Below, one piece after another: positions 21,231 to 31,329 of a stretch of 64,000 bases of DNA. Position 1 is the first letter of the stretch; each line of letters starts with the position of its first letter. This DNA is from Arion vulgaris (lineage: Eukaryota > Mollusca > Gastropoda > Stylommatophora > Arionidae). The position numbers and the translations under genes were made by a program. The stretch lies in NCBI GenBank assembly GCA_020796225.1, contig CM036753.1, positions 68,170,365 through 68,234,364 of the forward strand, written 5' to 3'. The notes beneath the pieces were generated by a model, which made no database searches, had not been told where the DNA came from, and saw only the letters and a list, made by a program, of their open reading frames with translations.

Positions 21231-21581
21231 TTCAAATGCATTCAATTTACTTTCTATATCTTTAGTCATTTTCCAGCTCAATAATAATATATATATATAT
21301 TATTTGCAATGACACAACTGATGCACATTAAGATACTGTCAAGTGGTACAATAAAGTGTGAAAGAGTTGCTGAGATTGTGTCCAGTGTGTACTTATTGAC
21401 TGTACATTGAATGAACGCTTGTACACATCTATAACTAACTTCACTACAGAGCTTCGCATGGGATGTACGTGTAAAATTGTTTTCTACCGCCTATGAGTGT
21501 GTTTAATGTGTGTACATACCTGTGCGACTGTATATTTGTGTATATCTATACAAGATTACCTTTTACATAAACGTTCTCAAT

Positions 21582-22036
21582 AGAATCAATGAGGCAGTTG
21601 ATTCATCCCTGAGAACGAATAGAATCAATGAGGCAGTTGATTCATCCCTGAGAACGAATAGAATCAATGAGGCAGTTGATTCATCCCTGAGAACGAATAG
21701 AATCAATGAGGCAGTTGATTCATCCGGAGAACGAATGAATCAATGAGGCAGTTGATTCATCCTGAGAACAATAGAATCAATAGCAGCTTGATTCATCCTA
21801 ACGAATAGAATCAATGAGGCAGTTGATTCATCTGAGAACGAAAGAACAATGAGGCAGTTGATTCATCCCTGAGAACGAATAGAATCAATGAGGCAGTTGA
21901 TTCATCCCTGAGAACGAATAGAATCAATGAGGCAGTTGATTCATCCCTGAGAACGAATAGAATCAATGAGGCAGTTGATTCATCCCTGAGAACGAATAGA
22001 ATCAATGAGGCAGTTGATTCATCCCTGAGAACGAAC
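21582..22036. repeat. 39-bp minisatellite, about 11.5 units
   Basis: Unit agaatcaatgaggcagttga plus ttcatccctgagaacgaat. As 39 is a multiple of three, translation gives a false 13-residue protein repeat (RINEAVDSSLRTN). A central block (21720-21850) has small deletions; the outer units are nearly identical. Confidence 0.95.
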
Positions 22037-22089
22037 ACGTTGGTTTTAGACCTGGGAGACGCTACGTAGACCAAATAATTGCCATACGA

Positions 22090-23620
22090 CTTATCTTAAA
22101 GAAACATTTTGAGAAACAACAAGCTTTTATTCTAAATTTATTCAATTTCTAAAATGCTTTTGTTAGCTTACACAGAATCTTCTTGTGGAATATTCTGGGA
22201 TGCTATGGAATTCCAGCGTATATAATAAATGTTATCAAAAGTTTGTATTATGACTCACAGTGAGCAGACCGCACTGATACAGGTAAAATCTACTGGTTTT
22301 ATGGTTGAAGCTTGAGTAAGACAGGACATGATTGTATTATATATCCGCGTTTGTTCGCGGGGGCTATTGACTATGGGATTAGAAAATGTTACAGAAGTAA
22401 AACTGGCAGTAATTGGGTGGCAACAGACACCAGAAATATTTGGAATTTGCAGATGATATTGCCTTGTAAAAACAACCAAGATATGCACAGAAAAATAAAC
22501 TAGACAACTTATCTATAGCCTCAAAAGTAAGATTACAGGTAAGCTGTGATAAGACAAATACAAGGAAGACGCCTATGACAGGTAGTTTAGATATCACGCT
22601 GGAATTTAAAATGATGAAGATAGTAAAGCAGTTCCTGTATTTGGATAACAATTTTGACTTTACGGGCAGAACGAACACAAATTATACCACGAATTGTCAA
22701 AGCAACATTCTTCTTCTTCTTCTTTCTCGAATCCTGTATGCCTCACAGCGTCAGGTCAGGAAGAGATTTTAAAACGGGCCCTAGTATGCGCTTCGTGGAT
22801 AGTCTCTTTCGTCGCCTCTGTTATCTCTGAGGTCCATCTTTTGCGTTGCCTTTTGCTTTGTACCCATTGTATCGGAGCAGAATTGCTCTTTGGAGTGCAC
22901 TGTCTGATGGTAATCTGCTTACGTGGCCGAACCATTTAATTTGTTGTTTCTTGATGAAGTCTAGTACTGATGTTTTACCCACTTTTTCCTGATGTCTTCA
23001 TTTCTCAACCGGTCTCTTCTTGTTACACCCAGCATTCTGCGTAGACACTTCATCTCTGTTGTGACTAGTTTTCTTCTATCGTTTGTTGTCAGCGTCCAGG
23101 TTTGGCACTGGTAACATCAGCATTTGTAAGTCTAAATAAAATATAGAGCTCCAAGTTATATAGTTTCAAAACTAAATTAGGAATTGTAAATTTCTATGTT
23201 GTTTTAATCCTAACATATGCCAGTACAAGTTAGAGAATAACTAAAAATATAGAAAGTACGTTGCATGCATATGAAAATAGATGCCTGCAGGTAAAAATAT
23301 TGAATGTAAAGTGAGACGAATTCAGGAGAAATAATGAAATCGAGAAATATCTGGTAAACTACTAGAAACAACTGCTATTAGAAAGAAAAGATTGAGATAT
23401 TTTGGGCATACTTTGAGCAGAAAGGATCAACGGATCAAAAAGGAGACAGTGAAGTGGCTCAAGAAAGACGGAACATCCTATCGAAACCATGAAACTAGCT
23501 TCACTATGAGAGACGAAATATATCGGACTCAATTCCATTAGGAAAATTGAACTAGTGATTCTGGATAGAGCGGTATTGAGAAATTGCTTGTATGCTCTAT
23601 GTAACGTATAACGTTATGAC
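22090..23620 (+). mobile_element. LINE family X, reverse-transcriptase part, split by another LINE
   Basis: The plus strand encodes, in broken frames, EFADDIALL (about 22443; the F/YADD catalytic box of LINE reverse transcriptase), then KLDNLSIASKVRLQVSCDKT, DITLEFKMMKIVKQFLYLDN near 22590-22650, and after the interruption (22692-23112) a NIKWNEF-like block and the family X end at 23400-23620 (cctatgtaacgtataacgtt). Confidence 0.8.
22692..23112 (-). mobile_element. LINE C-terminal fragment inserted in LINE X
   Basis: The minus strand encodes RKLVTTEMKCLRRMLGVTRR, DRLRNEDI and, downstream, HSKEQFCSDTMGTKQKATQK, the standard connection and tail region of a LINE ORF2 with stops. The 3' end is a TTCTTC run at 22708-22724 (GAA tail on its own strand). 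Confidence 0.75.
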
Positions 23621-23973
23621 AGTGTTACACACATACCAGATTATATGTTTACGTGTTTGGTGTACTTGTGAATTGGGTACGTATGCATGTCACAATTGAA
23701 CACGCCTGTTAAATGAATAGATATATCATAAGTAAAATTATTAAGAAGAACGGATGACCCAATGTGTTACTGGAACGTCTGGCCAGGTCATATCGATGAG
23801 AAGCATGGGCCACGATCTAAAGTTAACATAAACCTGCTGATACTTTTAAAGAACAGCACCATCAGTCAACTCAGAACAGCCCCATCAGTCAACAAACAGC
23901 ACTATCAGTCAACAGACACTTGTTGAACTGAACTATTCCCTAAACAGATTAAATCTAACTATCCAACCACATT

Positions 23974-24181
23974 GCCCATCTTCCCAGCGTGTTCGTAGCT
24001 CGTTGGACTACGGGTGACTATCCCTCTGTGTGTGCGGGTTCAATTCCGCGGGATGGCAGAAAAATCCACAGTTTCTCAGATTTGCGGTGTTCATGGCACC
24101 GAACCGAAGGGTTACGATGTCCATGGCACCGAGCCGAAGAGCTGAAAAGCTCAAGTGCTTCTGGATCGGGAAAAAAATAAA
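23974..24181 (+). mobile_element. SINE family A, full copy with target duplication
   Basis: Flanked by ATCCAACCACATT (23961-23973, 24182-24194). B-box gcgggttcaattccgcggga (24035-24054), body gatgtccatggcaccgagcc, tail ggatcgggaaaaaaataaa. Confidence 0.93.
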
Positions 24182-24437
24182 ATCCAACCACATTATAAAA
24201 CTGCACTTGCCTACACATAGAATATAGAAAGACTTTTTGTAGTGTCTTGAACTCTATGAAGCTAGACGAGACTTCTTAACAACGTACCCACTTTTCCAAA
24301 ACACTGATATGTGAGTCTATCTCATCTATAGAAAACATGCATACTGTACATACTGGTATTAGATGCCCGAAGGCTCAAACAGCAGCTCTGGTTAGAAGAT
24401 GATATATGTATTTATTACGTACGTACATGACCATGTT

Positions 24438-24637
24438 AACCCACCTACCCAGCGTGTTCGTAGCGAGTTGGACGATGGGTGACTAGCCCCCTGTGAGTGT
24501 GGTTCAATTTCGCGGGTTGACAGAAAAGCCACAGATTCTCCAGAGCTACGGTGTTCGTGGCACCGAACTGAAGGGTTACGATGTCCATGGCACTGAGCCG
24601 AAGAGCTGAAAGCTCAAGTGCTTCTGGATCGAAAAAT
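24438..24637 (+). mobile_element. SINE family A, copy
   Basis: cacctacccagcgtgttcgt (24442-24461) through gcttctggatcgaaaaatga. The B-box has lost one base (gtgtggttcaatttcgcggg). No clean target duplication seen. Confidence 0.87.
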
Positions 24638-24745
24638 GACTATATAACAGCTTTGACAATCTATATCACTATGCCTATCTCCATGTCGATTTTTGTAGGA
24701 AATCAACGGAATGATTTCTTTAGATGTTTGATGCATTGATTATTC

Positions 24746-25436
24746 TATAGTTCGTTCCAAAATTCGTGATCATCGTTACCGACCGAAATAAAATCATCCA
24801 CTTGACATAAATTCTTGATTTTTTACATTTTTATATAGGTAACAGTGACGACCTTCCTAAAGTATTTTTGCCCACTCAAACCTTTAGTTCTGTAAGATTT
24901 TCATTATATGTTATTACTAAAATTACAGCGATGTTGATTTGGTTTCCTTTTCGAAATTTTACAGTACGATTGTCAAGTTTGTCTATAACTAAGCATTTCC
25001 GTATTCCATATGCAGTTCAGTGCAAGTCAAAATCGGGAATCCCGTGGAATTAATCAGTTCACAATGTTTCCTACCGACTGTCATTAGCGTATGTATGCAA
25101 CATTTACTTTCATTTATAGAAGTGGAAGGTATCATTTGTTCACTATGTAACCTTTCTTTTTGTAATATGTAATAGGGATACACCTTTGCAAACATTCGCC
25201 CCCATTTTGTGTATTAATGTAAATTCTAAACTTTGGTTACCATTTTGTTGTGCTTATGCAAAATTATATAACAAAAACGTTTTTTGCATCAACTAAGCTA
25301 CTTACCAATTAGTTAAACATGGATTCGTAACGTCGTAGGGTATATAAGACTGCATGCAAAAAATTGCTTTTATCCATCAGGTAGATTTCGTACAAATTAA
25401 ACCTTAGTGTGATCACGAATTTTGGAACGAACTATA
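24746..25436. mobile_element. Tc1/mariner-like MITE, 691 bp, perfect 27-bp inverted repeats
   Basis: The left end tatagttcgttccaaaattc plus gtgatca (24746-24772) is the exact reverse complement of the right end (25410-25436). The terminal TA on both sides fits a TA target site. The right 275 bp match 621-890, the 3' part of the transposase-bearing element at the left edge, for example cctttgcaaacattcgcccc. The interior has no transposase. It looks like an internally deleted relative of that element. Confidence 0.92.
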
Positions 25437-25874
25437 GTATTTGACACAGTTCATCAAATAAGATGTCGATTAGGCTGAGAGTCCGTTGTATAAACAACCT
25501 TAGTTTTGTTTACATTATGTTTGGTAGAACTCTACAGATCAACTATTGTTTTTCATTATCCGACAGCTAAAAGTTTCATTACAAATATAGCTGCAGTATT
25601 TGTCTCAATTGTGATATATATTGTCACGTTTAGACAGTCCAATTAATTCTGAATGTTAAGCCGCTGTTACGTAAAAGTAAAACTATCGTGGATCAAGTTA
25701 ATAAAAACAAAACTACATCGCATATATTCGCTGAACTTGTTTGAAAACGGTGTTTAATAAAACCATTTAACATTTATTTGCAGAAATAGAGAGCTCTAAC
25801 TATCAATTCACTTTTCAGTTGCCATAGCCATTTCTTCTTCACCATTCGCCCCCAGGGAGACATAGGTCAGCAAC

Positions 25875-26192
25875 CAGTGGCGGCTCGTCATTAAGGGCCA
25901 TTGGGTTGGGCCCCACCAAAAATAAAGTATAACGTGTACTTATTACGTTATAAGTTAAAATAAAGTATAACGTGTACTTATTACGTTATAAGTTAAAATA
26001 AAGTATAACGTGTACTTATTACGTTATAAGTTAAAATAAAGTATAACGTGTACTTATTACGTTATAAGTTAAAATAAAGTATAACGTGTACTTATTACGT
26101 TATAAGTTAAAATATAACGAACCACCCAAACCATGATTTTCCAAAACATTTTGTCTGGCCCCACCAACAAAATAGAGCATGAGCCGCCACTG
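25875..26192. mobile_element. hAT-like MITE carrying an internal tandem array
   Basis: Ends cagtggcggctcgt (25875-25888) and gagccgccactg (26181-26192), the same family as 12358-12516. The flanking tcagcaac and tcacaaca are an imperfect target duplication. The middle is five copies of a 38 bp unit. Confidence 0.88.
25923..26112. repeat. 38-bp tandem array inside a MITE
   Basis: Five nearly identical units of taaagtataacgtgtactta plus ttacgttataagttaaaa. They share taaattttat-like AT content with the MITE interior but are absent from the copy at 12358-12516. Confidence 0.93.
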
Positions 26193-26644
26193 TCACAACA
26201 AGCCGCCTATCCAAGGCCATCTTTCCAGATCCTCCTTGCAGGGTCCTTCTTCTTCCTCGAATGGCGAGCTATGAATTTTCCTGGTTGTGGTTTCTATAGC
26301 TATCTAGTATTTGTTACAGGGTGGGGTAGCTAGCCTCACACTCAACTTCCTTAGTCGCCTCTTACGTTTGCGTGGCAGGTAACAGTGGTTATATTCTTTA
26401 CACCCAATTTGGGCGCCGATAACCACTCGGGCGCCATAGCCATTTAGTACAACATAATTGATGATGCTAGTCTTAACGCCCTTTGAACTTTAACTGAAGT
26501 GTCCAAGACGTTTCCAATTTTTTTAGCACTTTTACAGTTTGAAAAGACATAAATTAAGTGACTTACACCCCTAACTAAAATAGGTCAGATTGGATACCAC
26601 ATAATGCAGATTTGAACTCGCTCATATTCTAGGTGTAAGAAGTT

Positions 26645-26940
26645 TATTACGTATTATCTTCTTCTTCTCTTAACTCCCATTGAAGTATAATGCATCAACA
26701 AATTTCCTCCAACCAGATCTGTCTTGAGCAAGTCAGCATAGTTCATTCTAGGTCTTTCCCGCCTCCTGTTTTTCTCTGTCTACAGTTCGTCTCCATGCCT
26801 CTCTAGGTTGACTCCTACCTTTATTGTTTTCCGGATTCCATTTTAAAGCCACATGTGGGTGTCTGGTCTTCTGCATTCTTAATGTATTTCCCAACCACTT
26901 CCATCTCCTACGTGTTATTTCCTCGTTGATATTAGCTTCT
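26645..26940 (-). mobile_element. LINE 3' fragment, family Z
   Basis: The minus strand encodes EEITRRRWKWLGNTLRMQKT, RHPHVALKWNPENNKGRSQP and REAWRRTVDRE, the well-known LINE C-terminal tail, with stops. The tail is a TTC run (26663-26674), i.e. GAA on its own strand. Confidence 0.82.
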
Positions 26941-27349
26941 TAGTAGATAGAAAATATTTGTCTGTGGCACACGTATCTTCAATATTCTCTCTGAACAAAA
27001 CCTCCATTGAGTTTAACATAAAAAAGTCCGTTCATTTCTGAATAAACGAGTTCTCTGTCAACTAAATATCGTGTGCCTCTTATGTTTTCCACAGGGTCCG
27101 ATAATGCGGTAACTGTAGCAATAAACACACTACTCACTTTCCCATGCTATTATGTCGATGTAGCCTTTAGGTTATAACAGAAAAGCGTTTGGCTTTCCGA
27201 AACAGAGCTTATCTGTTATTATTTTCGCTAATGCAAGGCGTTTTAGCTCGTCACTTTTGCAGATTCCACGTGATAACTTTACCCGTGTAAAGAGTCATAC
27301 ATCCACCAACACTTAGAATGATGTTAATTCTGTTCATTTATTTATAAGA

Positions 27350-27740
27350 ACATCATCATTGCACATCGGTGAATTACGATGTGTGCTTCGATCTCTTTCT
27401 TACACAATGAAGATCTCAGTGGCATTGCACGGGCTTCTTAGTCCAGAAGACGATCCACACTGTACTGTGAAAATGTGTAGCGTTTCTTTTTAATTTGTCA
27501 TTATTTTGCTCGGGTATCGGTTTCAGCCTATTTTTTTTCTTTTTTTCACTACGAAGAACCTTTTCACATGCTTAACTTTAATACTGAACCTGCGTGTATT
27601 ATTGTCCGTCTAGGATACAGACTAGGAACTTGATCTCACCTACTTTGAAATCAGGAATAACTAGAGAAATAGCCTGATTACTTATGAAAGAAACAAACCG
27701 AGTTAGTTTGAAGCGAGAGGCGAGTAGAGCACCTCAACAC
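27350..27740 (+). repeat. Interspersed repeat H, copy
   Basis: Shares catcatcattgcac, tttcttacacaatgaagatc and tgatctcacctactttgaaa with 35033-35440 and, inverted, with 43502-44035. Unclassified and non-coding. 27740-28195 holds nothing recognised. Confidence 0.65.
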
Positions 27741-28194
27741 AACAGAGATCTCCGAAATACTATTGTTACTCGTTATAATATAAGTTCAAGTTGATCTGTC
27801 TTCAGAATTCATGAAACAATTAAACATAAACTACAGCAGCGGGGGAAGAAAATAAAATGCACACAAATAGTAAACGAACAATATAAAAAGGGAGAAAAAT
27901 AACAATATGTCAGCGTGAAGAAATAAAGCATGTAATGAAAAGTTGGAGATCAATAACATCTATCCTTCGACATGAAGACGGTACGTGATTTAACCTTTGT
28001 CTAAGTACTATAATGGCATAAAAAAAACGTAAATACGAGATTATCAATGATATTTCATTCTCAATCTATCATGCATGTCAACTCTTCTGGAAAAACAAGA
28101 ATAAAATTTGATCAAGACAGACTATGCCATTTCCGAGCTTGAGTAGCTCTTTGTGTGACCTAAAGCTGTTCATACAGTTTAATGAAATTATTGA

Positions 28195-28640
28195 TGTTGT
28201 TCATTGTTCATTTAAGGATCATCTTCATCGCACATTGGACGTGTCCTTAATTGCTACGATCTACTCCCAAACATGTATCTCAGTGTGTTTAGACTAACAA
28301 CTCCTGTTCCGCGTTGGTTGATGTATCTACTGGGGTTTCTGTCGTGATTTTCCCATCTTGCTGCACCTATCGGATACGTGTAACTTGCGCAACCGAGATA
28401 GAGAATATCAATTATCCTCTTCCTTGAAATCCTCAGAGCGTATACTTTCTCTTAGATCTATAGAGCCTTGACGCTGTCGCTTTTATCCGTAAAAGACCCA
28501 TTCTCGATCGTATCATTGTCCGCCAGTGCATCCGCTCTCTCATTGCCCTTCACCCTAGAATGACCTGGGACAAAGATGAATTGATAATGTAATATGCTAA
28601 CTGACAAAAAAAAGGAAGTTAATTCACAGCAAGATATTGT
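28195..28640 (-). mobile_element. LINE with RNase H domain, 3' part
   Basis: Minus-strand frame (28458-28739) includes FVPGHSRVKGNERADALADN (about 28575-28516). The PGHSGV-GNERAD-LA motif belongs to the RNase H domain of I/R1/jockey-group LINEs, and the Asp of ERAD is its last catalytic acid. A 3' untranslated region follows to about 28200 and matches 6420-7020. The upstream part is cut off. Confidence 0.82.
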
Positions 28641-28649
28641 GAATAGTGA

Positions 28650-28870
28650 TCGTCTGTAGCTCAAGCGGTAGTGAGCTCGATCACGAATTAGCAAATTCGC
28701 TTCCGTGGGATTTTTACAAAAAGGTAAAATAGACCTCACCGTTCAGAAAGCAATGACAAACTACTGAACGTATAAGTGGTGCCTAGAAAATCAACGACTA
28801 GTTTACTGTGGTTGATGGCTACGTCCTTTAGGATATGCTACGATTTTCATTCAGTGTTTTAAAACTCCTG
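28650..28870 (+). mobile_element. SINE family C, copy
   Basis: tRNA-like head cgtctgtagctcaagcggta (28652-28671), then an internal deletion, the cgttcagaaagcaatgacaa block (28739-28758), ggatatgctacgattttcat and an A-rich end. 28880-29250 has no recognised element. Confidence 0.85.
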
Positions 28871-29254
28871 GGTTTATAAATAAATAAATGTACACATGCT
28901 ACAATCGCTGAAGAAATACAGAGCCAGCTGGTCCTTTCAATGATAAATTTGGTAAACACTGATAAGTGGAAATATATGGTTCAAGACAATATTTCATTAC
29001 GACCTGTAAGTTCAGTGGGAGTTGAGTAAATACAGTTGTAATAACTTCAATAATACATACGACAAGAAAATCAAAACAGCAGTATTTAATAGATGTTATC
29101 CACAAGAATAAATGTATAGGAAAGTCATTCAGTGGTTCATTCGGTCGTACTGTTGGAGGATGAGATGACAATTGATGTTCAATCTATTCAGTATTTTAAG
29201 CAGTTTGGAATCATACTTAGACGAGAAGAACTGGACGAATTAGATACAGAATGA

Positions 29255-29405
29255 CCTCTGAAGTCGGAGAAGGCCCACTTGTATTGGCGAGGAAACCAAT
29301 AAAATGGTAAGCAGGCTTTCACGCAAAAATCAGCCAGAAGTGCGACCAGGCTACGCCTGGAATCATAGCGGGCGAATGAGCGGAATCATAGCGGAAGAAG
29401 AAGAA
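29255..29405 (+). mobile_element. SINE family G, 3' fragment
   Basis: acctctgaagtcggagaagg (29262-29281), tttcacgcaaaaatcagcc and a GAAGAAGAAG end. It matches the body of the complete SINE G at 36866-37200. 29410-29700 is plain AT-rich sequence in front of the GPCR gene. Confidence 0.75.
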
Positions 29406-29714
29406 GATACAGAATGATGAATGTGTTTAACTGCACCGTTCAGCTATCTATTAGCTGACCCCACTCTCCCACCCCGATATGGTGGCACAATAGGCAGCAT
29501 GACCGCTCTCCAATTCCATCAACACTCATATGCCTAATTACCAACACTATACCCTGCTGACTTTGTAAATGTTTCGATTAATTACTTTAACCAAATTTGT
29601 CATGTTTACAGTATAACAAATTCTGAACATTTTCTTGTTCTAGATTAACTATGATAACATTTATGATATTTTGTTACTGCACATGTTTAAAAATAATTTT
29701 TTCCCCTTAAATTT

Positions 29715-29717
29715 CAG
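29715..29717 (+). other. Likely 3' splice site before the GPCR reading frame
   Basis: ttttttccccttaaatttcag is a strong pyrimidine tract and CAG 14 bases before the ATG. From here to the ATG the frame is open (codons for Ser-Gln-Val-Thr), so the ATG may not be the true start. Confidence 0.65.
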
Positions 29718-29731
29718 AGTCACAAGTTACA

Positions 29732-31174
29732 ATGTCGTCAAAAACCCAAAACTCAGAAGAAGCAATCAACTTAGAACCCCTTCTAAGAACAAAAGCAGAA
29801 TGTTTGACTGCAATGTTGAACAAATCTTCACAAATGATCATTCCTTACTGCCGTACAGACTGGGACCATTACGCAGAAATGTGTTGGGGGCCCACACCTG
29901 CAGGCGAAACTGCCAAGCTTCCTTGCCCAGATGACGGGTTCCTTAATCCTCATTACTTTGCTAGAAGAATGTGCCTTTCAGATGGTAGCTGGTTTGTTAA
30001 CTACACACTTGATGACAATCCTTATACCAATTTTGATGATTGCATTCTCAAATCAGATCCCTCAGCAGAGGCCGATCTGAAGAAACTAGTGGACAACAAA
30101 GTTATATTTATTTTGAAATCAATGGACGAGTACGTGGGAGTCTACATTATTCTTCATATTATTTCTATTCTTCTACTCGTTGCTGCTTTCATGATTAGTG
30201 CTGCTGGAGTTTTTAAGCTGCGACAGAAGAATTATTCAACCCTTTCTCACATAACACTGGCCGTATCAACTGCCGCACTGTTAATTAATAATATTGTTAC
30301 AGTTTCTGTCAGTGCAGTCGATGATGCTACTGAAACCAGTAAATGTCGCGGTGCTAAATCGCTGTCACTGCTTTCTACCTTAATATTTTATGCATTTTTC
30401 CTTGGATACATTTTCACAAACATTATACCAGTTCTACGGATGACTATCAACCCCTTAATTATAAAATCAACCGCAGTTATAACTGTACTTCTAACAATTA
30501 TATTGGTGACATCTGAGCTGCTGTTGGAGCTATTCTCTTGTACCACTAGGTTCTGTGGGTTTAGAACGATGCAATCTACATTTCACTGGTTAACCTCGTT
30601 TCCAAAGTTAATGTTGATAATGGCCCACGTATGTCTAAGTTTTGTGATCGCATTTGGAGTTCTTTGTTTGAGATATCCGCATTTGAATAAGAGTAGTGAA
30701 CTGTGTTACCTTCGCCAGAAAGCTATAAGCGCAGTTGTTTTAGTGATGTACAACGTAACATTGGAGATTCTCCTTGTTCTCATGCATACAGAAGCGTACA
30801 TGGGGTACTCTGACTTGCCAGTAGAGGATTACCTCACCGCTTTCTCTTTTGTGACTGCGGCTCAAGGTATTGTCTTTTCTGTGTTTATGTGCTTTTTTGA
30901 TCTGAAACTGGTGGCCATGATAGGAGTCGCACTTAAATGCTCTCAACAAGATACGACAAATAACCATGAAACCAATGCATTTCAGATGAACCCCGTATCT
31001 CAGTTTCCAAGTACTACAGATAACACACGAAACTTAGAGTACCAGATAGTTCCCCATACTGGATCGCTTGTGGTTGAAACAAGTGGAATTGATCACACAG
31101 ATCCCACACTAAAAACAGAAGATCCACATAATAAACAATACGAGTCCAAGCTATTCTTCGGATTTCTGAAGTGA
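29732..31174 (+). CDS. Class B1 (secretin-type) GPCR, intronless frame, nested in SLC4 intron
   Basis: 480 codons without a break. Residues 24-104 form a hormone-receptor domain with six cysteines (24, 40, 51, 65, 81, 104), the CW at 51-52, GPTPAGETAKLPCP and an ARRMC-SDGSW block, which is the B1 pattern for peptide-hormone binding. Seven hydrophobic segments lie at about 136-158, 170-192, 210-236, 243-266, 293-314, 330-352 and 367-392. TM7 keeps the family QG (TAAQGIVFSVFMCFFD, near 375-390). Cys206 before TM3 and Cys270/275 can form the usual extracellular bridge. The tail (403-480) is short and Ser/Thr-rich. Odd points: no signal peptide, weak TM2-TM3 motifs, and no introns although B1 genes usually have many; it may be an old retrocopy. 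Ligand unknown; a diverged family member is the best reading. Confidence 0.9.
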   Translation: MSSKTQNSEEAINLEPLLRTKAECLTAMLNKSSQMIIPYCRTDWDHYAEMCWGPTPAGETAKLPCPDDGFLNPHYFARRMCLSDGSWFVNYTLDDNPYTNFDDCILKSDPSAEADLKKLVDNKVIFILKSMDEYVGVYIILHIISILLLVAAFMISAAGVFKLRQKNYSTLSHITLAVSTAALLINNIVTVSVSAVDDATETSKCRGAKSLSLLSTLIFYAFFLGYIFTNIIPVLRMTINPLIIKSTAVITVLLTIILVTSELLLELFSCTTRFCGFRTMQSTFHWLTSFPKLMLIMAHVCLSFVIAFGVLCLRYPHLNKSSELCYLRQKAISAVVLVMYNVTLEILLVLMHTEAYMGYSDLPVEDYLTAFSFVTAAQGIVFSVFMCFFDLKLVAMIGVALKCSQQDTTNNHETNAFQMNPVSQFPSTTDNTRNLEYQIVPHTGSLVVETSGIDHTDPTLKTEDPHNKQYESKLFFGFLK

Positions 31175-31210
31175 TGAGTTATTGAAGTCATTATATTCTA
31201 ATTTATTTCT

Positions 31211-31216
31211 ATTAAA
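31211..31216 (+). other. Candidate polyadenylation signal of the GPCR gene
   Basis: ATTAAA 37 bases after the stop codon, the commonest variant of AATAAA. No AATAAA lies before the Penelope-like element at 31330. Position only; cleavage site not shown. Confidence 0.35.
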
Positions 31217-31329
31217 TTTTGAATACAACTCTGGAAGTTCATCTTCATTTTCCATTAGATCAAATACCAGTGATTCCTAACGGTTGTGCTGCAACATTTC
31301 AATTGTGAGATGATACTGCTCTGGTGGAA

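Larger units (their letters stand above)
25834..26432 (-). mobile_element. SINE family E with a MITE nested inside
   Basis: Target duplication GCCATAGCCATTT at 25821-25833 and 26433-26445. The two SINE parts (25834-25874, 26193-26432) total about 273 bp without the MITE. The head end is gataaccactcgggc (26418-26432) and the 3' side is cttcttc. The body differs from other E copies (gcctcttacgtttgcgtggc is retained). Confidence 0.88.

Noticed and set aside
21510..22074. Repeat protein frames on both strands (RINEAVDSSLRTN and its reverse)
   Set aside because: Product of the 39 bp minisatellite; both strands are equally open, which is not expected of a gene.
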